Part shown: positions 8,647 to 17,691 of the stretch, in pieces
Position numbering within the stretch: position 1 is the first letter of the stretch
How the letters are laid out: each line of letters begins with the position of its first letter
Origin: a virus
Reading direction: 5' to 3' (one strand)
Length of the DNA: 64,000 nt
Virus record (IMG/VR): IMGVR_UViG_3300042402_002564
Coordinates: 182,503-246,502 of that record
The notes under the pieces: generated by a model
Told to the model about the DNA's origin: nothing
The model's database searches: none
What the model saw: the letters and a program-made list of their open reading frames with translations, nothing else
Program-made: the position numbers and the translations under genes

Positions 8647-9083
8647 CTACTCAAACTATCGAACCCCAAGTAAATTGGACACCTGATATGATGGTGGAAG
8701 TTATTCTTAATGAACCTGATGATTTTCTGAAAGTTCGTGAGACTTTAACCCGTATCGGAGTGGCATCTAGGAAGGAGAAAAAACTCTACCAGAGCTGCCA
8801 CATTCTTCACAAACAAGGTAGATATTATATTACACACTTTAAAGAGTTGTTTGCACTTGATGGCAAACATGCAAATCTTACCGTAAATGATGTTCAGCGT
8901 CGTAATCGTATTGCTCGATTACTTTCTGATTGGGGATTAATTACTATAGTAAATACTGATTCAATCCTCGACATTGCACCTCTTAATCAAATTAAAGTTC
9001 TTTCTTATAAAGATAAAGGTGATTGGATTTTGGAGCAGAAGTATAATATCGGATCTAAAAAAGGTAAACCTCAAGATGAGTGA
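8643..9083 (+). CDS. regA: RegA translational repressor
   Basis: 146 residues. Similar in length and layout to T4 RegA: EVILNEPDDFLKVRETLTRIG, SCHILHKQGRYYITHFKELF, then a basic NDVQRRNRIARLL helix. RegA binds ribosome-binding regions of early mRNAs and turns off their translation. It ends the 45-44-62-regA operon, as in T4, and is followed by a terminator. Confidence 0.93.
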   Translation: MTTQTIEPQVNWTPDMMVEVILNEPDDFLKVRETLTRIGVASRKEKKLYQSCHILHKQGRYYITHFKELFALDGKHANLTVNDVQRRNRIARLLSDWGLITIVNTDSILDIAPLNQIKVLSYKDKGDWILEQKYNIGSKKGKPQDE

Positions 9084-9113
9084 TATTTAAATATAGGTTC
9101 GGAATACCATAAG

Positions 9114-9148
9114 AAGAGGTTCGGGTTTTTCCGCACCTCTTTTTTTAA
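9114..9148 (+). terminator. Terminator after regA
   Basis: AGAGGT and ACCTCT arms with an inner CGG/CCG pair, then a run of T. Confidence 0.8.
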
Positions 9149-9221
9149 TATCTTGTATAATTAATATTGGATGCCTTCGGGGTCCACAAAACACAAACTC
9201 GCTTTAAAAGGAGCTACTATA

Positions 9222-9662
9222 ATGACCAACCTTGCAACATCTAGGTTTACACATGCGGATCTTCCTGCCTTGATGGATAGGATTACTCGCAACAGTATTG
9301 GTATGGATGAATATTTTGACCGTCTATTTCATTTACATGAAACAACTTCTAACTATCCTCCATACAATTTAGTTCAAGTCAGTAATGTGGAATCAAGATT
9401 AGAACTTGCACTTGCAGGATTTAAAAAGAAAGAGGTTTATGTCTATACACAAGATGGGAAACTATTCGTTGAAGGACAAAAAGAGGATAAGGAATCTGAC
9501 ACCAACTACGTCCATAAGGGACTGGCTCAACGATCTTTCAAAAGAGCGTGGACAATGGCAGATGATACAGAAGTCGCAGAAGTATCATTTGAAGATGGAC
9601 TCCTCTCTATCAACTTAAGAAAGATTGTCCCAGATCATCATAAACGTAAAGATTATCTCTAA
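9222..9662 (+). CDS. Hsp20 small heat shock protein
   Basis: 146 residues from the ATG at 9222, which has AAAGGAG 8-10 bases upstream; upstream in-frame starts lack this. An alpha-crystallin domain is visible: LELALAGFKKKEVYVYTQDGKLFVEG, then RSFKRAWTMADDTEVAEVSFEDGLLSINL with the IxL/GxL-type beta end. It acts as an ATP-independent holdase during infection; Hsp20 genes are frequent in cyanomyoviruses. A TATAAT-like box lies near 9155 but no clear -35. Confidence 0.93.
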   Translation: MTNLATSRFTHADLPALMDRITRNSIGMDEYFDRLFHLHETTSNYPPYNLVQVSNVESRLELALAGFKKKEVYVYTQDGKLFVEGQKEDKESDTNYVHKGLAQRSFKRAWTMADDTEVAEVSFEDGLLSINLRKIVPDHHKRKDYL

Positions 9663-9685
9663 ATAATTTTAAATTATTTAGAGAG

Positions 9686-9868
9686 ATGAAAACCTTCCAG
9701 CAGTTTATTGCAGAAATTAAAACCATAAGTTTTAAAATGGCAAAACCACACAAGGTATATAATAAAAATAGGGTAACAAATATTGGTGCTGGAAGGGCAG
9801 TTCCGAAAAGATCATCCTCTAGTTCTGGTGGAGATGGTGGTGATGGAAGTGGTGGAGATGGTGAATAA
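9686..9868 (+). CDS. Small protein with T4-like capsid-targeting N-terminus
   Basis: 60 residues beginning MKTFQQFIAE. T4 internal head proteins carry an almost identical ten-residue capsid-targeting sequence, cut after an L/I-x-E site by the gp21 protease. The rest is a basic middle (residues 14-42) and a Ser/Gly/Asp repeat tail. I infer a small protein packaged in the head; not proven. The same N-terminal pattern recurs in the gene at 28822. Confidence 0.65.
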   Translation: MKTFQQFIAEIKTISFKMAKPHKVYNKNRVTNIGAGRAVPKRSSSSSGGDGGDGSGGDGE

Positions 9869-9904
9869 ATAGAATTGGCTACCCCAAATATCGTCGGTGC
9901 TATC

Positions 9905-9945
9905 AAAGGGAGTTCTGGCAAAATCCAGATTGACTCCCTTTTTTA
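9905..9945 (+). terminator. Terminator with long stem
   Basis: AAAGGGAGT pairs with ACTCCCTTT, with an inner CTGG/CCAG stem, then T-rich sequence. Confidence 0.8.
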
Positions 9946-9988
9946 TTTGTGATACAATTTTAGTAAAAAGTATTATTTAAAAATAATT

Positions 9989-10342
9989 ATGTCTATTAAA
10001 TTGGTAGTAGTAAAAACAGGTGAGCAAATTATTGCAAAAATTGAAGAAATGATTCTTGATGATAGAGTTGTTGGATATTTTTTAATAAAACCGTGTGTAG
10101 TAAAAATAGAAGACCTGAATCTTAATAAGGATACTGGAGGTGCATCTTTTGATATTAAATTGACACCTTGGATACCTTTAGGTAAAGGAATTAGATTTCC
10201 AGTTCCTACTGACTGGGTTGTTACAATTTCTGAACCAGTAGATGAATTAAAATTAATGTATCAGACTGATATTTTAAGAACTACTGAAGAAATTGAAGAG
10301 CAAAATATCGTTTTAAAAGATAATTGTGAGGAATGTCAATAA
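9989..10342 (+). CDS. Small beta-rich protein, second of three look-alikes
   Basis: 117 residues: IKLVVVKTGEQIIAKIEE, then IKPCVVKI, LTPWIPL and VVTISEPVDELKLMY. The order matches the protein at 7162 (GEDII, DP, APWSPL, YITE...M...Y). It is the first gene of the gp43 operon. Function unknown; a shared fold with its two relatives is inferred from pattern only. Confidence 0.7.
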   Translation: MSIKLVVVKTGEQIIAKIEEMILDDRVVGYFLIKPCVVKIEDLNLNKDTGGASFDIKLTPWIPLGKGIRFPVPTDWVVTISEPVDELKLMYQTDILRTTEEIEEQNIVLKDNCEECQ

Positions 10343-10608
10343 TGATTAAATTATTAGTATTTTTAGATAAAACCATCTTAATTACAAAAATAGAAGAATC
10401 ACCATCTGAACTTGGAGAACCAGATTGCAAATTAATTAATCCATTTGAAGTTAAAAAACCTCAAGTTGATGGAATGGCACCAACTTTGGAATCTTGGTTG
10501 AGTGGATACACTAAACAGAATGAATTTATGATTCACTCTGATAAAATCTTGACTATTGCCGAACCTACTGCTAGACTGATTGAACTATATGAAGAATTGA
10601 CGAAGTAA
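10342..10608 (+). CDS. Small beta-rich protein, third of three look-alikes
   Basis: 88 residues from the ATG at 10342. The GAGGAA at 10327-10332 is 9 bases upstream, right for this start and too close for the ATG at 10333. The sequence (IKLLVFLDK..LITKIEE, INPFEV, SWLSGY, ILTIAEPTARLIELYE) keeps the outline of the previous gene but is more divergent. Overlaps the gp43 start by one base. Confidence 0.68.
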   Translation: MIKLLVFLDKTILITKIEESPSELGEPDCKLINPFEVKKPQVDGMAPTLESWLSGYTKQNEFMIHSDKILTIAEPTARLIELYEELTK

Positions 10609-13103
10609 TGAGGTTTTATACCAACGTTCAGATGGTCGGAGATCAATTTCTTGTTCGTGGTTATGAAAATGGAAATCATTTCATGACTCGTGAGAAATTT
10701 GCTCCGACTCTTTTTGTGCCTTCAAATAAAAAAACTAATTATAAAACTTTAAATGGTGAATATGTAGAAAAAATTCATCCAGGTTTTGTTCGTGATTGTA
10801 GGGAGTTTATAAAAAAATATGATGGTGTAGAAGGATTTAAAATTTACGGGAATGAGAGATATATCTATCAGTATATTTCCGAAAATTATTCTGAGGATGA
10901 AATCAAATTTGATATTAGTAAAATTAAATTAATGACCTTGGATATTGAGGTTGCATCAGAAAATGGGTTCCCCGATGTAGAAAATGCTGCAGAAGAAGTT
11001 CTTCTCATTACTCTACAAGATTATACAACCAAGGAAATTATTACTTGGGGTATGGGACCATTCAAGCATAATCGTAATAAAGTTACTTATCGACAATTTA
11101 ACAACGAGTATGACCTTTTGAATGATTTTATTCATTGGTGGATGGATAATACTCCAGAAGTTGTGACTGGGTGGAATAGTAAACTTTACGATATTCCATA
11201 TCTTGTTCGTCGCCTAGACCGTGTGCTTGGTGAAAAACTTATGAAGAGAATGTCTCCTTGGGGTTTGGTAACTGAGGATGAAGTTTATATTTCTGGTCGT
11301 AAAAATATTTCTTATGATATTGGGGGTATCTCGCAGTTAGACTATCTTGACCTTTATAAAAAATTCACCTACAAGGCACAGGAATCATACCGACTTGATT
11401 ATATTGCCGAAGTTGAACTTGGTCAGAAAAAACTAGATCACTCTGAGTTTGATACGTTCAAGGACTTTTATACTAAAGGTTGGCAGAAGTTTGTAGAATA
11501 CAACATCATTGACGTAGAACTTGTTGACCGTTTGGAAGACAAGATGAAATTGATTGAACTTGCACTTACTATGGCATATGACGCCAAAGTAAACTATGAG
11601 GATGTATTTTCTCAGGTTAGGATGTGGGACACTATCATTTACAATTATCTCAAAAAGAGAAACATTGTAATTCCTCCAAATGAAAGATCTGATAAAGATT
11701 CCAAATATGCTGGTGCTTATGTAAAAGAACCAATTCCTGGTGCTTATGACTGGGTTGTGAGTTTTGACTTGAACTCTCTATACCCTCACCTTATTATGCA
11801 ATACAACATTTCTCCAGAGACTCTTTTAGATAATCGCCATCCTACAGTAAATGTAGATAAAATTCTTAATAAAGAACTAACATTTGACTCTTATAAAGAC
11901 TTTGCCGTATGTGCTAACGGTGCAATGTACCGTAAGGATGTTCGTGGATTCCTTCCAGAACTGATGGAAAAGATTTACACTGAACGTGTGGTGTTTAAGA
12001 AAAAAATGCTTGCTGCGGAACAGGAATATGAAAAGAAAAAGACGAAAGAGTTGGAAAAAGAGATTGCAAGATGCAACAACATCCAAATGGCGAGGAAAAT
12101 TCAACTTAACTCTGCTTATGGTGCTATCGGCAATCAGTACTTTCGTTATTTTAAACTAGCAAACGCTGAAGCCATTACTTTATCTGGACAGGTTTCTATT
12201 CAGTGGATTATGAATAAAATGAATGCCTATCTGAATAAAATTCTTAAGACGGGAGATGTTGATTATGTTATTGCTTCGGATACTGATTCTCTTTATATTA
12301 ATATGGGTCCTTTGGTTGACAGTGTATTCAAGGGAAGAGAGAAAACTACTCAAGGCATTGTTTCGTTCCTTGATAAGGTCTGTCAAGTGGAATTTGAGAA
12401 ATATATTGAAAGTTCTTACCAAGAATTGGCTGAGTATGTGAATGCCTATGATCAGAAGATGTTTATGAAGCGTGAATGTGTTGCTGAACGTGGAATTTGG
12501 ACTGCCAAAAAACGCTACATTCTGAATGTTTGGGATAGTGAAGGTGTTCGTTACGAAGAACCTAAACTTAAAATTAAAGGAATTGAAGCAATTAAATCAT
12601 CTACTCCTGCTCCATGCAGAAAAATGTTTAAAGATGGATTTAAAATAATGATGAGTGGAACGGAAGATGATGTTATCGAGTATATCGATAAATGTAGACA
12701 ATTGTTTAAGACTCTTCCCCCAGAACAAATTGCATTCCCAAGAAGTGCATCTGATGTTCGCAAATATAAATCGTCATCGGACATTTATATAAAAGGTACA
12801 CCTGTTCATATTCGTGGAGCACTATTGTTTAATCATTATATCAAAGAAAAAAAATTAACTAATAAATATTCTCTTATTGGTAATGGTGAAAAAGTGAAGT
12901 TTATTTATTTAAAAAAACCAAATATCATTAGGGAAAATATTATATCTTTTATACAAGAATTCCCAAAAGAATTGGGTATTGACAAGTACATTGATTATGA
13001 CTTACAATTTGAGAAGGCATTCTTAGAACCATTTAGATCTATTTTAGATGCTATCGGATGGAAAGTTGAAAAAATAAATACCTTAGAATCTTTTTTCTCA
13101 TGA
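10608..13103 (+). CDS. 43: gp43 DNA polymerase (family B)
   Basis: 831 residues, full length and uninterrupted. The 3'-5' exonuclease Exo I motif LDIEVASE lies near residue 110. Polymerase motif A (DLNSLYPHLI, near 388), motif B (KIQLNSAYGAIGN, near 498) and motif C (ASDTDSLY, near 556) are all present. It replicates phage DNA with gp45 as clamp. The C-terminus (LESFFS) fits a PIP-like clamp-binding tail. Slightly shorter than T4 gp43 (898). ATGA overlap with the next gene. Confidence 0.97.
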   Translation: MRFYTNVQMVGDQFLVRGYENGNHFMTREKFAPTLFVPSNKKTNYKTLNGEYVEKIHPGFVRDCREFIKKYDGVEGFKIYGNERYIYQYISENYSEDEIKFDISKIKLMTLDIEVASENGFPDVENAAEEVLLITLQDYTTKEIITWGMGPFKHNRNKVTYRQFNNEYDLLNDFIHWWMDNTPEVVTGWNSKLYDIPYLVRRLDRVLGEKLMKRMSPWGLVTEDEVYISGRKNISYDIGGISQLDYLDLYKKFTYKAQESYRLDYIAEVELGQKKLDHSEFDTFKDFYTKGWQKFVEYNIIDVELVDRLEDKMKLIELALTMAYDAKVNYEDVFSQVRMWDTIIYNYLKKRNIVIPPNERSDKDSKYAGAYVKEPIPGAYDWVVSFDLNSLYPHLIMQYNISPETLLDNRHPTVNVDKILNKELTFDSYKDFAVCANGAMYRKDVRGFLPELMEKIYTERVVFKKKMLAAEQEYEKKKTKELEKEIARCNNIQMARKIQLNSAYGAIGNQYFRYFKLANAEAITLSGQVSIQWIMNKMNAYLNKILKTGDVDYVIASDTDSLYINMGPLVDSVFKGREKTTQGIVSFLDKVCQVEFEKYIESSYQELAEYVNAYDQKMFMKRECVAERGIWTAKKRYILNVWDSEGVRYEEPKLKIKGIEAIKSSTPAPCRKMFKDGFKIMMSGTEDDVIEYIDKCRQLFKTLPPEQIAFPRSASDVRKYKSSSDIYIKGTPVHIRGALLFNHYIKEKKLTNKYSLIGNGEKVKFIYLKKPNIIRENIISFIQEFPKELGIDKYIDYDLQFEKAFLEPFRSILDAIGWKVEKINTLESFFS

Positions 13104-13303
13104 CAAATAAAAATCTTAATAATGAAGATATTGAAACTAAAAAAGACAAATGGAATAGGGGTTTAGATTTATTTTTAGAATCTGTATATAAACCAGATAA
13201 CGAACTTAGGCAATGTGCTCATAATCAAAAATGTTTTCATGAATTAATGGATGTTCGTGAAAATGTTGTAGAATATTTACAAACTTTGCGTTGGAATGAT
13301 TGA
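13100..13303 (+). CDS. Small hypothetical protein downstream of gp43
   Basis: 67 residues, charged and helical, with a CAHNQKCFHEL segment. The start overlaps the gp43 stop and its stop overlaps the next start. Not recognised. Part of the gp43-uvsX string of coupled small genes. Confidence 0.6.
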   Translation: MTNKNLNNEDIETKKDKWNRGLDLFLESVYKPDNELRQCAHNQKCFHELMDVRENVVEYLQTLRWND

Positions 13304-13467
13304 TGGAACTTCCTATTAATGATAAAGAACTGAATACTATTGTTAAGGCATTGGGATTTGGTGGAGATGCCTCTTTATACCATAAATTAAAATTAGTAAA
13401 AGAACTTAGAGAGCAAGGTTTGCCTTATAAACAAATACTTCGTAAAGAATACGGGATTGTAGCGTGA
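13303..13467 (+). CDS. 54-residue hypothetical protein
   Basis: Reads MELPINDKELNTI then KALGFGGDASLYHKLKLV and ends KEYGIVA. Bounded by one-base stop/start overlaps on both sides (TGATG), which supports translation. A possible helix-turn-helix-like pattern, but too short to call. Confidence 0.6.
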   Translation: MELPINDKELNTIVKALGFGGDASLYHKLKLVKELREQGLPYKQILRKEYGIVA

Positions 13468-13595
13468 TGATTAAACTGAATTATTACATCAAAGAGTTTC
13501 CAAATACAACACTCTTTAAGTTTTTTAGAACTGAAGAGGCAGTAGAGATGTTTAAATCTCAAAATCAAGATTATGTTTTTATTGGAGATAAGTGA
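13467..13595 (+). CDS. 42-residue hypothetical protein before uvsX
   Basis: Reads MIKLNYYIKEFPNTTLFKFF then a TEEAVEMFKSQNQDYVFIGDK tail. TGATG overlaps at both ends couple it to the neighbours. It looks like a small alpha/beta unit; function unknown. Confidence 0.58.
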   Translation: MIKLNYYIKEFPNTTLFKFFRTEEAVEMFKSQNQDYVFIGDK

Positions 13596-14596
13596 TGGAT
13601 TTTTTAAAGGATATTGTAAAAGAGATTGGTGACGACTTTACAAAGTTGGCATCTGATATAGACGAGACCGAAACTTATGTTGATACGGGTTCATACATTT
13701 TTAATGCACTGGTCTCAGGTAGTGTATTTGGCGGTGTATCTGGCAATAAGATTACTGCTATTGCTGGAGAGTCTTCTACTGGAAAGACTTTTTTCTCTCT
13801 CGCCGTGGTTAAGAATTTTCTTGATTCTAATCCCGATGGTTACTGTCTCTACTTTGACACTGAAGCTGCTATCACTAAATCACTTGTAGAGTCTCGTGGT
13901 ATTGATACTACACGTCTTGTAGTTGTAAATGTTGTTACCATTGAAGAGTTTCGTGGTAAAGCACTTAAGGCGGTTGATATGTACCTTAAGAAACCTTTAG
14001 AAGAACGCAAACCGTGCATGTTTGTGCTAGACTCTTTAGGTATGCTTTCAACAGAGAAAGAAATCACTGATGCACTGAACGATAAACAAGTTCGTGATAT
14101 GACCAAATCTCAATTGGTCAAAGGTGCATTCCGAATGCTCACACTCAAACTAGGTCAAGCAAATGTCCCGCTCATTGTCACAAATCATACATACGATGTC
14201 ATCGGAGCTTACGTACCAACTAAAGAAATGGGAGGAGGTTCTGGACTCAAATACGCAGCAAGTACGATCATTTATCTCAGCAAAAAGAAAGAAAAGGATG
14301 GAACGGAAGTGGTCGGAAATATTATCAAGGCTAAGACTGCTAAATCGCGTTTAAGTAAGGAGAACAAAGATGTTGAAGTCCGTCTTTATTACGATGAGCG
14401 GGGGCTTGATCGTTATTATGGTCTTCTGGAACTTGGTGAGATTGGTGGACTCTGGAAGAATGTAGCAGGACGATATGAGATCGATGGTAAAAAGATTTAT
14501 GCTAAGCAAATTCTAAAAGAACCAGAATTATATTTTACTGAAGAAGTGATGCAACAATTAGATGAGATTGCTAAGAAGGAGTTTAGTTACGGTTGA
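13595..14596 (+). CDS. uvsX: UvsX RecA-like recombinase
   Basis: 333 residues from the ATG at 13595. Walker A GESSTGKT lies near residue 60, Walker B CMFVLDSLG near 143, and a strand-exchange loop (VPLIVTNHTYDVIGAY) follows. It pairs homologous DNA for recombination-dependent replication and repair. Length is near the family norm (T4 UvsX is 391, cyanophage forms shorter). Directly upstream of gp41. Confidence 0.95.
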   Translation: MDFLKDIVKEIGDDFTKLASDIDETETYVDTGSYIFNALVSGSVFGGVSGNKITAIAGESSTGKTFFSLAVVKNFLDSNPDGYCLYFDTEAAITKSLVESRGIDTTRLVVVNVVTIEEFRGKALKAVDMYLKKPLEERKPCMFVLDSLGMLSTEKEITDALNDKQVRDMTKSQLVKGAFRMLTLKLGQANVPLIVTNHTYDVIGAYVPTKEMGGGSGLKYAASTIIYLSKKKEKDGTEVVGNIIKAKTAKSRLSKENKDVEVRLYYDERGLDRYYGLLELGEIGGLWKNVAGRYEIDGKKIYAKQILKEPELYFTEEVMQQLDEIAKKEFSYG

Positions 14597-14618
14597 TTAT
14601 TGTTTATGGTTCTTTTAA

Positions 14619-15995
14619 ATGGAAAGTGTTGAATTAACAGTCTTAAAAAATTTAATATTTAATGAAGAATATTCTAGAAAAGTAATACCATTTATTAATC
14701 TAGAATATTTTGAAGATAATTCTCAAAAAATTATTTTTGAAGAAACTGTAAAATTTATCTTAAAATATAATTCTCAAATTACACTAGAATCACTTTTAAT
14801 TGAAATATCTAACAGAAAAGATATAAATGAGAGTGATATTAAATCTTTAACATCTTTAATCAATTCATTCGAATATCAACCATCCGACCAAAAGTGGTTA
14901 ATTGATACTACTGAAAAATGGTGCAGAGACCGTGCCATTTATCTCGCTTTAATGGAATCCATTTATATTGCTGATGGTAAGGATGATAAAAAAAATAGAG
15001 ATGCAATTCCTTCAATTTTATCTGATGCTTTAGCGGTATCATTTGATAATAATATTGGACATGATTATCTTTTAAATTATGAAGAAAGATATAATTATTA
15101 TCACAGGAAGGAAGATAAAATCGAGTTTGATTTGGAATATTTTAATAAAATTACTAAAGGTGGTCTCCCAAATAAAACATTAAATATTGCCCTTGCAGGC
15201 ACTGGTGTCGGTAAATCTTTGTTCATGTGCCATGTCGCATCTTCTGTCTTAGTTCAAGGAAAAAATGTCTTATACATTACTCTCGAAATGGCAGAAGAAA
15301 AAATTGCTGAGAGGATTGATGCAAATCTATTAAACGTTCCTATTCAACAGTTATCAGAATTACCAAAGGCAATGTTTGAAAGTAAAGTCAATACACTTGC
15401 CAGTAAAACACAAGGGTCTTTAATTATTAAAGAATATCCAACAGCATCTGCACATAGTGGACATTTTAAAGCATTGCTTAATGAATTAGCACTTAAAAAA
15501 TCTTTTAAACCAGATATTATTTTTATTGATTATCTTAATATCTGTTCTTCTTCCAGATATAAGGGAAATAGTAACATTAATTCTTATACGTTTGTAAAAG
15601 CAATTGCAGAAGAACTTCGTGGTCTTGCCGTGGAATTTAACGTTCCAATTGTATCCGCTACTCAAACTACTCGTAGTGGTTATGGTAATTCTGATGTAGA
15701 ACTTACTGATACATCAGAGTCTTTTGGTCTTCCAGCAACTGCAGACCTTATGTTTGCTCTTATCAGTACTGAAGAATTAGAAAATCTTGGGCAAATTATG
15801 GTAAAACAATTAAAAAATCGTTATAATGACCCAACAATCTATAAAAGATTTATTGTAGGTATCGACAGAGCAAAAATGAGATTGTATGATTGTGAACAAT
15901 CTGCCCAAAATGATGTTATTGACAATAATGAATATTCTGAATCTGAACAGGATAAAACAGTAAAAAAAGAAAAATTTAATGGATTTAAATTTTAA
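14619..15995 (+). CDS. 41: gp41 replicative DNA helicase (DnaB-like)
   Basis: 458 residues. Walker A GTGVGKS near residue 195, DnaB-family segments VLYITLEMAEEKIAERID, PDIIFIDYLNIC (Walker B), VSATQTTRSGY and DTSESFGLPATADLM. A hexameric 5'-3' helicase moving on the lagging strand and interacting with the gp61 primase encoded at 35036. A terminator follows. Confidence 0.96.
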   Translation: MESVELTVLKNLIFNEEYSRKVIPFINLEYFEDNSQKIIFEETVKFILKYNSQITLESLLIEISNRKDINESDIKSLTSLINSFEYQPSDQKWLIDTTEKWCRDRAIYLALMESIYIADGKDDKKNRDAIPSILSDALAVSFDNNIGHDYLLNYEERYNYYHRKEDKIEFDLEYFNKITKGGLPNKTLNIALAGTGVGKSLFMCHVASSVLVQGKNVLYITLEMAEEKIAERIDANLLNVPIQQLSELPKAMFESKVNTLASKTQGSLIIKEYPTASAHSGHFKALLNELALKKSFKPDIIFIDYLNICSSSRYKGNSNINSYTFVKAIAEELRGLAVEFNVPIVSATQTTRSGYGNSDVELTDTSESFGLPATADLMFALISTEELENLGQIMVKQLKNRYNDPTIYKRFIVGIDRAKMRLYDCEQSAQNDVIDNNEYSESEQDKTVKKEKFNGFKF

Positions 15996-16003
15996 TAGTA
16001 TTT

Positions 16004-16036
16004 TGGTAAAGAGTTTTATATTCTTTACCTTTTTTT
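16004..16036 (+). terminator. Terminator after gp41
   Basis: GGTAAAGA and TCTTTACC arms (8 bp) followed by seven T. Confidence 0.85.
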
Positions 16037-16042
16037 ATTACC

Positions 16043-16050
16043 TATAAATA
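16043..16050 (+). promoter_or_regulatory. Late-type promoter box TATAAATA
   Basis: Perfect T4-late-like TATAAATA, 25 bases upstream of the start at 16075, directly after the gp41 terminator. It opens the glycan island. Confidence 0.6.
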
Positions 16051-16074
16051 AAATCACGAATAAGAATATAATTA

Positions 16075-17154
16075 ATGAAAAAATTATTTAAAATATTGAC
16101 AAGTGAAAGGGTTGAGTATAATAAAAAGAGTATAAAAATCTTTGATATGATGAGATATTCATCTCATATTACTAATATTTTAGAAAGTGATAAAGATAAT
16201 TATATTAAAAATGTATGCTCATTTTTAGAAAAAAAGATAAGTGACAATACAATATTTTTTATTGATGATGAACGGTTTGAACCACAATATCAAAAAATTG
16301 AATTATTCTTTGAGTGTATAAAAAAAATAGATAGCAAACATAAAAATATAATTTATATTGTAAAAACTGAAATATTTGCTGATTATTTTGAAAAATATGA
16401 GATACAAAATTATATATTTGAACCACTGTTAGAAGTCATTAATTTTTATTACGGATCATTTAGAATAAGAAAATCTTTAATCGGAAATAAAATAAAGGAC
16501 GTGCCATTTTGCTCATTAAATGGGACAAAAAATCAAGTTAGAGAATTTTTGTTATATAGATTGAACGATTATAATTTGTTACCTGAAGGATACGTTACTG
16601 CTTGTGGGCAATTTTTTCTAGACCTGAATGAAGACATTAGAAATAATATATCCAAAGATAAATTTTTTGATAAATTTTATTATGATGGAAATCATAAATA
16701 TCATCAAGATAAAAATTTAGTAAATATTCTTTATATTGATAAAAATATTCCAGGTAATATATTTTTAACTGTCGAATCATTTAACTATGATAAAGTAGAA
16801 GAATCACTGAGACCATTATATACTGAGAAAACTTCTACTCCATTTTTGACAAAAAGAATACCTTTAATAATTGGATATAAAGATATTATTCAAGATCTTA
16901 GAATAGGTGGATTTGATATGTTTGATGATATAATTAACTATGAATATGATGAAATTGATCACATAGATTATCAAAAAAAGATTGACTTATGTATAAAAAA
17001 CAATTTACATATTCTTGAACATAATGATTTTTATGATAATTTAGAAATTGATAAGAGATTGGAATATAATAAAAAACATTATAATATATGGGTAGAAAAT
17101 CAAATTTTAAACTTCGAATCTAATATAGAAGAAAAATTAAAGTTATTTGTTTAA
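16075..17154 (+). CDS. Putative glycosyltransferase-like protein
   Basis: 359 residues, very AT-rich. Near the C-terminus TEKTSTPFLTKRIPLIIGY is followed by LRIGGFDMFDDIINYEYDEI. This resembles the donor-binding end of FT10-like transferases found in viral surface-glycan genes (SEKT..P......P.I.G......L...GF..F....D.SYD). The N-terminal half is not recognised. First gene of a surface-glycan island; family assignment is tentative. Confidence 0.6.
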   Translation: MKKLFKILTSERVEYNKKSIKIFDMMRYSSHITNILESDKDNYIKNVCSFLEKKISDNTIFFIDDERFEPQYQKIELFFECIKKIDSKHKNIIYIVKTEIFADYFEKYEIQNYIFEPLLEVINFYYGSFRIRKSLIGNKIKDVPFCSLNGTKNQVREFLLYRLNDYNLLPEGYVTACGQFFLDLNEDIRNNISKDKFFDKFYYDGNHKYHQDKNLVNILYIDKNIPGNIFLTVESFNYDKVEESLRPLYTEKTSTPFLTKRIPLIIGYKDIIQDLRIGGFDMFDDIINYEYDEIDHIDYQKKIDLCIKNNLHILEHNDFYDNLEIDKRLEYNKKHYNIWVENQILNFESNIEEKLKLFV

Positions 17155-17160
17155 TACATT

Positions 17161-17691
17161 ATGAAAGATACATTTATTACTGGTAAAATAGATAGTAATC
17201 TAATTGGAGATTTTAAAAACATAGATTATCCTGGAAGAAGGCAATTTAGAGATGATGAGACTGTTGAGAGGTGGAAAAATCTCGGACATTTGTATGTAAA
17301 TTATACTGGCTTTATTAGAGAAGAATATCGAGGATTGCCAGACTGGTGTGAAAATATAATTTTAGAAATAAAAAAACAACTAAATGTTTGCAACACTTCT
17401 TGTTCATTATATTGTATGCCTCCAGGTACAATAATGCCAGAGCATCAAGATGCATACTTAAATTATAAAAAAATATTTAATATTGGTGAGGTTGATAAAA
17501 TTTGTAGGATATTGGTGTTTATGGACGATTGGAAATCTGGACACTATTTTGAAGTTTGTGACAATCCAATAATAAACTGGAAATCTGGTGATTATTGTAT
17601 GTGGATTGGAAATACTCCACACATTGCTGCTAATATTGGAAGAGAAAATAGATATACATTACAAATAACTGCAACGATTGACGATGAGTAA
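17161..17691 (+). CDS. 2OG-Fe(II) dioxygenase-like hydroxylase
   Basis: 176 residues. The HxD pair (PEHQDAY, near residue 98), a strand RILVFMDDWKSGHYFEV, then GDYCMWIGNTPHIAANIG with the distal His and the RYTLQIT end. This is the layout of aspartyl/asparaginyl beta-hydroxylase-type double-stranded beta-helix oxygenases. It could hydroxylate a sugar, lipid or amino acid; the substrate is unknown. It overlaps the sulfotransferase gene, suggesting joint action. Confidence 0.75.
   Translation: MKDTFITGKIDSNLIGDFKNIDYPGRRQFRDDETVERWKNLGHLYVNYTGFIREEYRGLPDWCENIILEIKKQLNVCNTSCSLYCMPPGTIMPEHQDAYLNYKKIFNIGEVDKICRILVFMDDWKSGHYFEVCDNPIINWKSGDYCMWIGNTPHIAANIGRENRYTLQITATIDDE

Noticed and set aside
9871-9958. 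Short frame reading ATPNIVGAIKGSSGKIQIDS
   Set aside because: Starts at TTG without RBS and is covered by the terminator stem; probably chance or a relic.
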